From NCBI RefSeq assembly GCF_000741775.1, contig NZ_JGZR01000003.1, forward strand, positions 186,001 to 250,000: 64,000 nucleotides of DNA. The letters are read 5' to 3'. Below, in pieces: positions 61,118 through 64,000 of this stretch. The first letter of the stretch is position 1. Each line of letters begins with the position of its first letter. Under the pieces are notes generated by a model. It was not told where the DNA came from and ran no database searches. It saw nothing but the letters and a program-made list of their open reading frames with translations. A program made the position numbers and the translations under genes. This DNA comes from Bifidobacterium subtile. GTDB taxonomy: Bacteria > Actinomycetota > Actinomycetes > Actinomycetales > Bifidobacteriaceae.

Positions 61118-62767
61118 TCAGTGGCTATTGTGGTCATACCGCACCTCGCCGCCGATAATGGTCTGCGCGACCGTGACCTCATGCAGAGCTTCCGGCGGCA
61201 CATCGTGCGGATCGGTGTCCAGCACCGCGATGTCAGCGTATTTGCCACGCTCGATCGTTCCCAGCACGGCTTCCTTATGCGATGCGTACGCACTGCCGAA
61301 GGTATAGGCGCGCAACGCCTCATCAAGGCTCAGCTGCTCATTCGTGCCGAGCACATAGCCGCTTTCCGTGGCCCGCGTGACCATGCCTTCGATGGAGATC
61401 ATCGGCGCGAGCGGGGCGCACGGCGCATCCGTGCTGCCGGGAATAATGGCGCCGCGGTGGACGAAGGATCCCATCCGGTAGGTTCTGCCGGCCCGCTCCT
61501 CGCCCAGCAGACGCACGTAGGCGTCCCCGTTGTTGTACATGAAGCTGCCCTGCGGATTGGGAATGACCCCGTCTCGAATCACGCGCTCGACCGTGGCATC
61601 GTCGGCAAGGCCGCAATGCTCAAGACGGTGGCGCACATCGCGACGCGGATAGAGCCGCTGCGCATTCTCGATGGCGTCAAGCGCAATGTTTATGGCTCGA
61701 TCCCCAATGGCATGCACCGCCATGCGCCAGCCCTGGCGATGCAGCTTCGCCACCTGCCGTATGAAATCTTCAGGATCCCAGCTGAACACGCCGCAGTTGT
61801 TCGCCGACCCAAGATACGGCTCGTTCAAATACGCCGAAAGACTGCTGAATGCGCCGTCGAGTATGATCTTGAACGGCCCGATATCCAGTAGATCGCCGCC
61901 GAAGCCGGTGCGGATTCCCAGGTCCAGCCCGAAACCATCGCTGATATCACCGGCCAGCTGCCCCAGATCATGCAGCGCCGAGAAATACGGCATCAAGGTA
62001 CCGCGCTGGTGAATCATGCCGCGCTCATAGGCGGCTTGGAACAGGCCGATATCATACGGCGTCTGGCCGATGCCCTCCCAGTTGCGGTCGGTGCCGGTGC
62101 CGGCGTCGCTGAAGCTGGTGATGCCGTACGACAGCGTATACTGCGCTGCCAATTCCAGCTGATGCAGCAGCGTGCGTTCCGAGACGCGGTTCGCCAGGCC
62201 ATTGAACATGAAGCACATCTTGTCTTTGACCAGGCCGGTAGCCTTGCCTTGCTCTTTGATCACCAAGTCGGGCTGGTCGATGTCGTCAGGATGCTCGTAG
62301 CCGCCACGCCGGAACGCTTCGGTGTTGATTACGGCCGCATGGTTCGACAGGTGCAGCACTAAGACGGGGTGACCTGCCGAGATCTCGTCAAGTCTGGCGC
62401 GATCAGGGAACGCGCCAAGCGAGAACTGGTCGAAGCCCCATCCCAGTACCCACTCCCCCTCGGGTGCCTGCGCACAGGCTTCCTGTATCTTGCGATACAG
62501 TTCGGCTATCGTGGACGTCGTCTGCTTGCGCAGATCGACTTGATTGAGGTTGGCGCCAAGCAGAGAGAAATGCAGATGGACATCGTTGAACCCCGGGCAG
62601 GCATAACGCCCTTGCAGATCGACATGATGCCTCGCCTGCATGCCTTCGAGCTCATCATCCACTGCGATGATTCTGCCATCGTACACGCCGACTTTGCTCA
62701 CGTAGGGCCTGCCCGTATCCATCGTCTGGAATCGGCCGTTTTCGAATATCGTATCAATCGCAAACAT
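61118..62767 (-). CDS. YtcJ-like metal-dependent amidohydrolase
   Basis: 549-residue Amidohydro_3 family enzyme. Metal ligands are in PGFNDVHLHFSLLG, WRMAVHAIGDRAINIALD, VRHRLEHCGLA and PGSTDAPCAP. The family contains hydrolases of exocyclic amides and N-acyl compounds. Length is typical. AAGGAG precedes ATG 62767. It lies between the amidase and the alcohol dehydrogenase genes, same strand. Confidence 0.9.
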   Translation of the reverse strand: MFAIDTIFENGRFQTMDTGRPYVSKVGVYDGRIIAVDDELEGMQARHHVDLQGRYACPGFNDVHLHFSLLGANLNQVDLRKQTTSTIAELYRKIQEACAQAPEGEWVLGWGFDQFSLGAFPDRARLDEISAGHPVLVLHLSNHAAVINTEAFRRGGYEHPDDIDQPDLVIKEQGKATGLVKDKMCFMFNGLANRVSERTLLHQLELAAQYTLSYGITSFSDAGTGTDRNWEGIGQTPYDIGLFQAAYERGMIHQRGTLMPYFSALHDLGQLAGDISDGFGLDLGIRTGFGGDLLDIGPFKIILDGAFSSLSAYLNEPYLGSANNCGVFSWDPEDFIRQVAKLHRQGWRMAVHAIGDRAINIALDAIENAQRLYPRRDVRHRLEHCGLADDATVERVIRDGVIPNPQGSFMYNNGDAYVRLLGEERAGRTYRMGSFVHRGAIIPGSTDAPCAPLAPMISIEGMVTRATESGYVLGTNEQLSLDEALRAYTFGSAYASHKEAVLGTIERGKYADIAVLDTDPHDVPPEALHEVTVAQTIIGGEVRYDHNSH

Positions 62768-62847
62768 TGATTGCGCTCCTTGGTATATATGTCTTTCCAG
62801 CCCGTTTCACACCGTCAAATGCGACTGTGCGGATTGCAGCGCCGTGC

Positions 62848-64000
62848 CTAAATCAAAGAATTGACCGGTTGGGCGATTCTGGGCATAGGGCTGGCGCTCA
62901 CGTCAGCGCCGATACCGCCGCCGATTCCGGAGAACAGCGCCACCACGGCCACCACATCGGCGTCGAACAGCTGCGCCAGCGACATGGAGCCCTCCCACGG
63001 CTGCGTGCCGTCCCATTGCTCGATGAGCAAGCCGTTGACGAATATCCTGCACGAAAAACGTTCGTCCGGACGCTCGGCCTGGACACGATAGCGCAGCGAA
63101 CCATGGTCGATGTCTACGTGCAGCTTCGCGGGGAACGTTCCGCCTCGCCGCCCAGAGTCCGTATCCTCCAGCGGAATCCGGTTCAGATCCTCTATCGCCG
63201 GCGTACGGCCCGGAGCAAGACGCCTGCGCGTGGATTGCTCGTACTGGTATGCGGCGGCGAGCAACAGCCGGTCGCTGCCCGAAGGTCCCATGAAGGTCAG
63301 CCCTGCGGGGACGCCAGTATCGTCCATAACGCCCATCGTGACATTCACGGTGGGGATGCCCAAATGCCGTATCATGCGGTTCCCGTTTGAGAACCAGGTG
63401 CCGTCCTGCCATGCTTCGGTGTTGTGTACTTCGTCCACATCGGTGTCGGCGTGGGCTATGTTGCTGTTCACCGGGAACACCAGCACGTCGAAGCCTTCCG
63501 CCTGCATCCATGCTTCGAGGTGTCGCTTGCGGATAGCCTCCAGACCGCGCAGCCCCTGTTCGAGCTGCGGGGTTTCCAGCGAGGGCTTGAGCTTGCCTTG
63601 CCGGATGTATTCGTAGGCGTCGCGGTAGAAGCCGTAGCGCCGGCCTTGCTTGCGGGCGAGCGAATTCAAGGGATTGGGGAACACGTCGTCGGGATTCACA
63701 TCGGTGAGGCTGCTCACGCCGCTGATGTCGAAGCCCTGAATGAACTCTTCGAGCACGGCGGCGTTCAGCTGCAGCCACTCATGCTCCATCCATTCGGCCG
63801 GAATCAGGCCTTGATCAGCAAAGGTTTTCAACGTGCGCGGAGCAAGTTCGTAGGCGTCGCGCAGAGGCAGATTCGTCCAGCGCACGTCGGCGCCGAGCGA
63901 GCGCAAGTCATCAATGGCTCGCAGCAGCAGCCGACTAATGCTCGGCCGCGTGTACACGGATGGAATCACCCCGCCCAGCCGGCCGGCGTATTCGTTGACG
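62848..64000 (-). CDS. Amidase-signature family hydrolase, C-terminal part
   Basis: Partial: the frame is open to the right edge (GTG at 63969 is internal, since VNEYAGRLGG precedes it in frame). Visible is the C-terminal two thirds of an amidase: RAIDDLRSLGADVRWTNLPL, WFSNGNRMIRHLGIPTVNVT, GVPAGLTFMGPSGSDRLLLA. The Ser-Ser-Lys catalytic region lies beyond the window. About 100 residues past the usual end (from DLNRIPLEDT) form an extra C-terminal domain that was not recognised. It is the likely first step of the downstream cluster. Confidence 0.82.
   Translation of the reverse strand, partial: VNEYAGRLGGVIPSVYTRPSISRLLLRAIDDLRSLGADVRWTNLPLRDAYELAPRTLKTFADQGLIPAEWMEHEWLQLNAAVLEEFIQGFDISGVSSLTDVNPDDVFPNPLNSLARKQGRRYGFYRDAYEYIRQGKLKPSLETPQLEQGLRGLEAIRKRHLEAWMQAEGFDVLVFPVNSNIAHADTDVDEVHNTEAWQDGTWFSNGNRMIRHLGIPTVNVTMGVMDDTGVPAGLTFMGPSGSDRLLLAAAYQYEQSTRRRLAPGRTPAIEDLNRIPLEDTDSGRRGGTFPAKLHVDIDHGSLRYRVQAERPDERFSCRIFVNGLLIEQWDGTQPWEGSMSLAQLFDADVVAVVALFSGIGGGIGADVSASPMPRIAQPVNSLI

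Noticed and set aside
1..64000. tRNA or rRNA genes
   Set aside because: No cloverleaf or T-loop consensus was seen by eye in intergenic regions; a tRNA scan would settle this.

Overview
The window looks like chromosomal DNA of a Bifidobacterium or close relative. The sequence is GC-rich. It carries a clpX-clpP2-clpP1 group, a trigger factor gene, a DUF3000-RNase D pair, pflB next to pflA with no sign of respiration, a glutamine-dependent nadE and a metQ-metN-metI importer. Identifications come from reading the translations and motifs; no database was searched and species was not determined.

Layout. (1) 1-9158: a branched-chain-amino-acid-type ABC importer with LivH and LivM fused in one frame. 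It is preceded on the same strand by a lipoprotein binding protein and a UroD-family (MtaA-like) methyltransferase, and the binding protein-methyltransferase pair is repeated at 6740-9158. A divergent ProC-like/VOC operon with a structured, terminator-ending leader lies between the two copies. (2) 9399-13197: an M20 amidohydrolase behind three tandem 16-bp repeats, a cystathionine gamma-synthase-type enzyme and an NmrA-like reductase. (3) 13296-21747: a 204-bp palindromic element, a YihY membrane protein, an MFS exporter, a Tet(M)-like GTPase, two tiny membrane proteins, and a frameshifted ggt segment. That segment lies between two diverged direct repeats which each carry the clpX 3' end. (4) 21676-29751: clpX, clpP2, clpP1, a ClC channel, tig, rnd and DUF3000. 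(5) 30040-42360: pflA, pflB, ASCH and SPOR-like proteins, nadE, a second M20 acylase, metI, metN, metQ and a HAD phosphatase. (6) 42491-54866: cyclophilin, a BASS-type transporter, an amino-acid ABC remnant with a GntR regulator, DUF4391 facing Vsr, a Gfo/Idh oxidoreductase, a 620-residue orphan, def, glmM and a GNAT. (7) 55062-64000: a toxin-antitoxin-like pair, the second 204-bp element, and a one-direction catabolic cluster. The cluster holds an amidase, a YtcJ-like amidohydrolase, a Zn alcohol dehydrogenase, an APH-fold kinase, a class III PLP phospho-lyase and a 2-hydroxyacid dehydrogenase.

How genes may work together. The last cluster reads as amide hydrolysis releasing an amino alcohol, phosphorylation, PLP-dependent elimination of ammonia and phosphate, and reduction or oxidation of the aldehyde; ethanolamine or a hydroxylated amino acid are possible substrates (inference). 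The first block couples a HAAT importer to zinc methyltransferases, twice, suggesting uptake and demethylation of a small methylated compound (inference). Both M20 acylases sit beside sulfur-amino-acid genes. CRP/GlxR-type palindromes precede pflB and the BASS transporter gene, with a weaker one before pflA.

Most unusual non-coding features: the palindromic element family, the clpX-tail duplication around ggt, the tandem repeats at 10587 and 44578, and the paired 47-bp hairpins at 51854.
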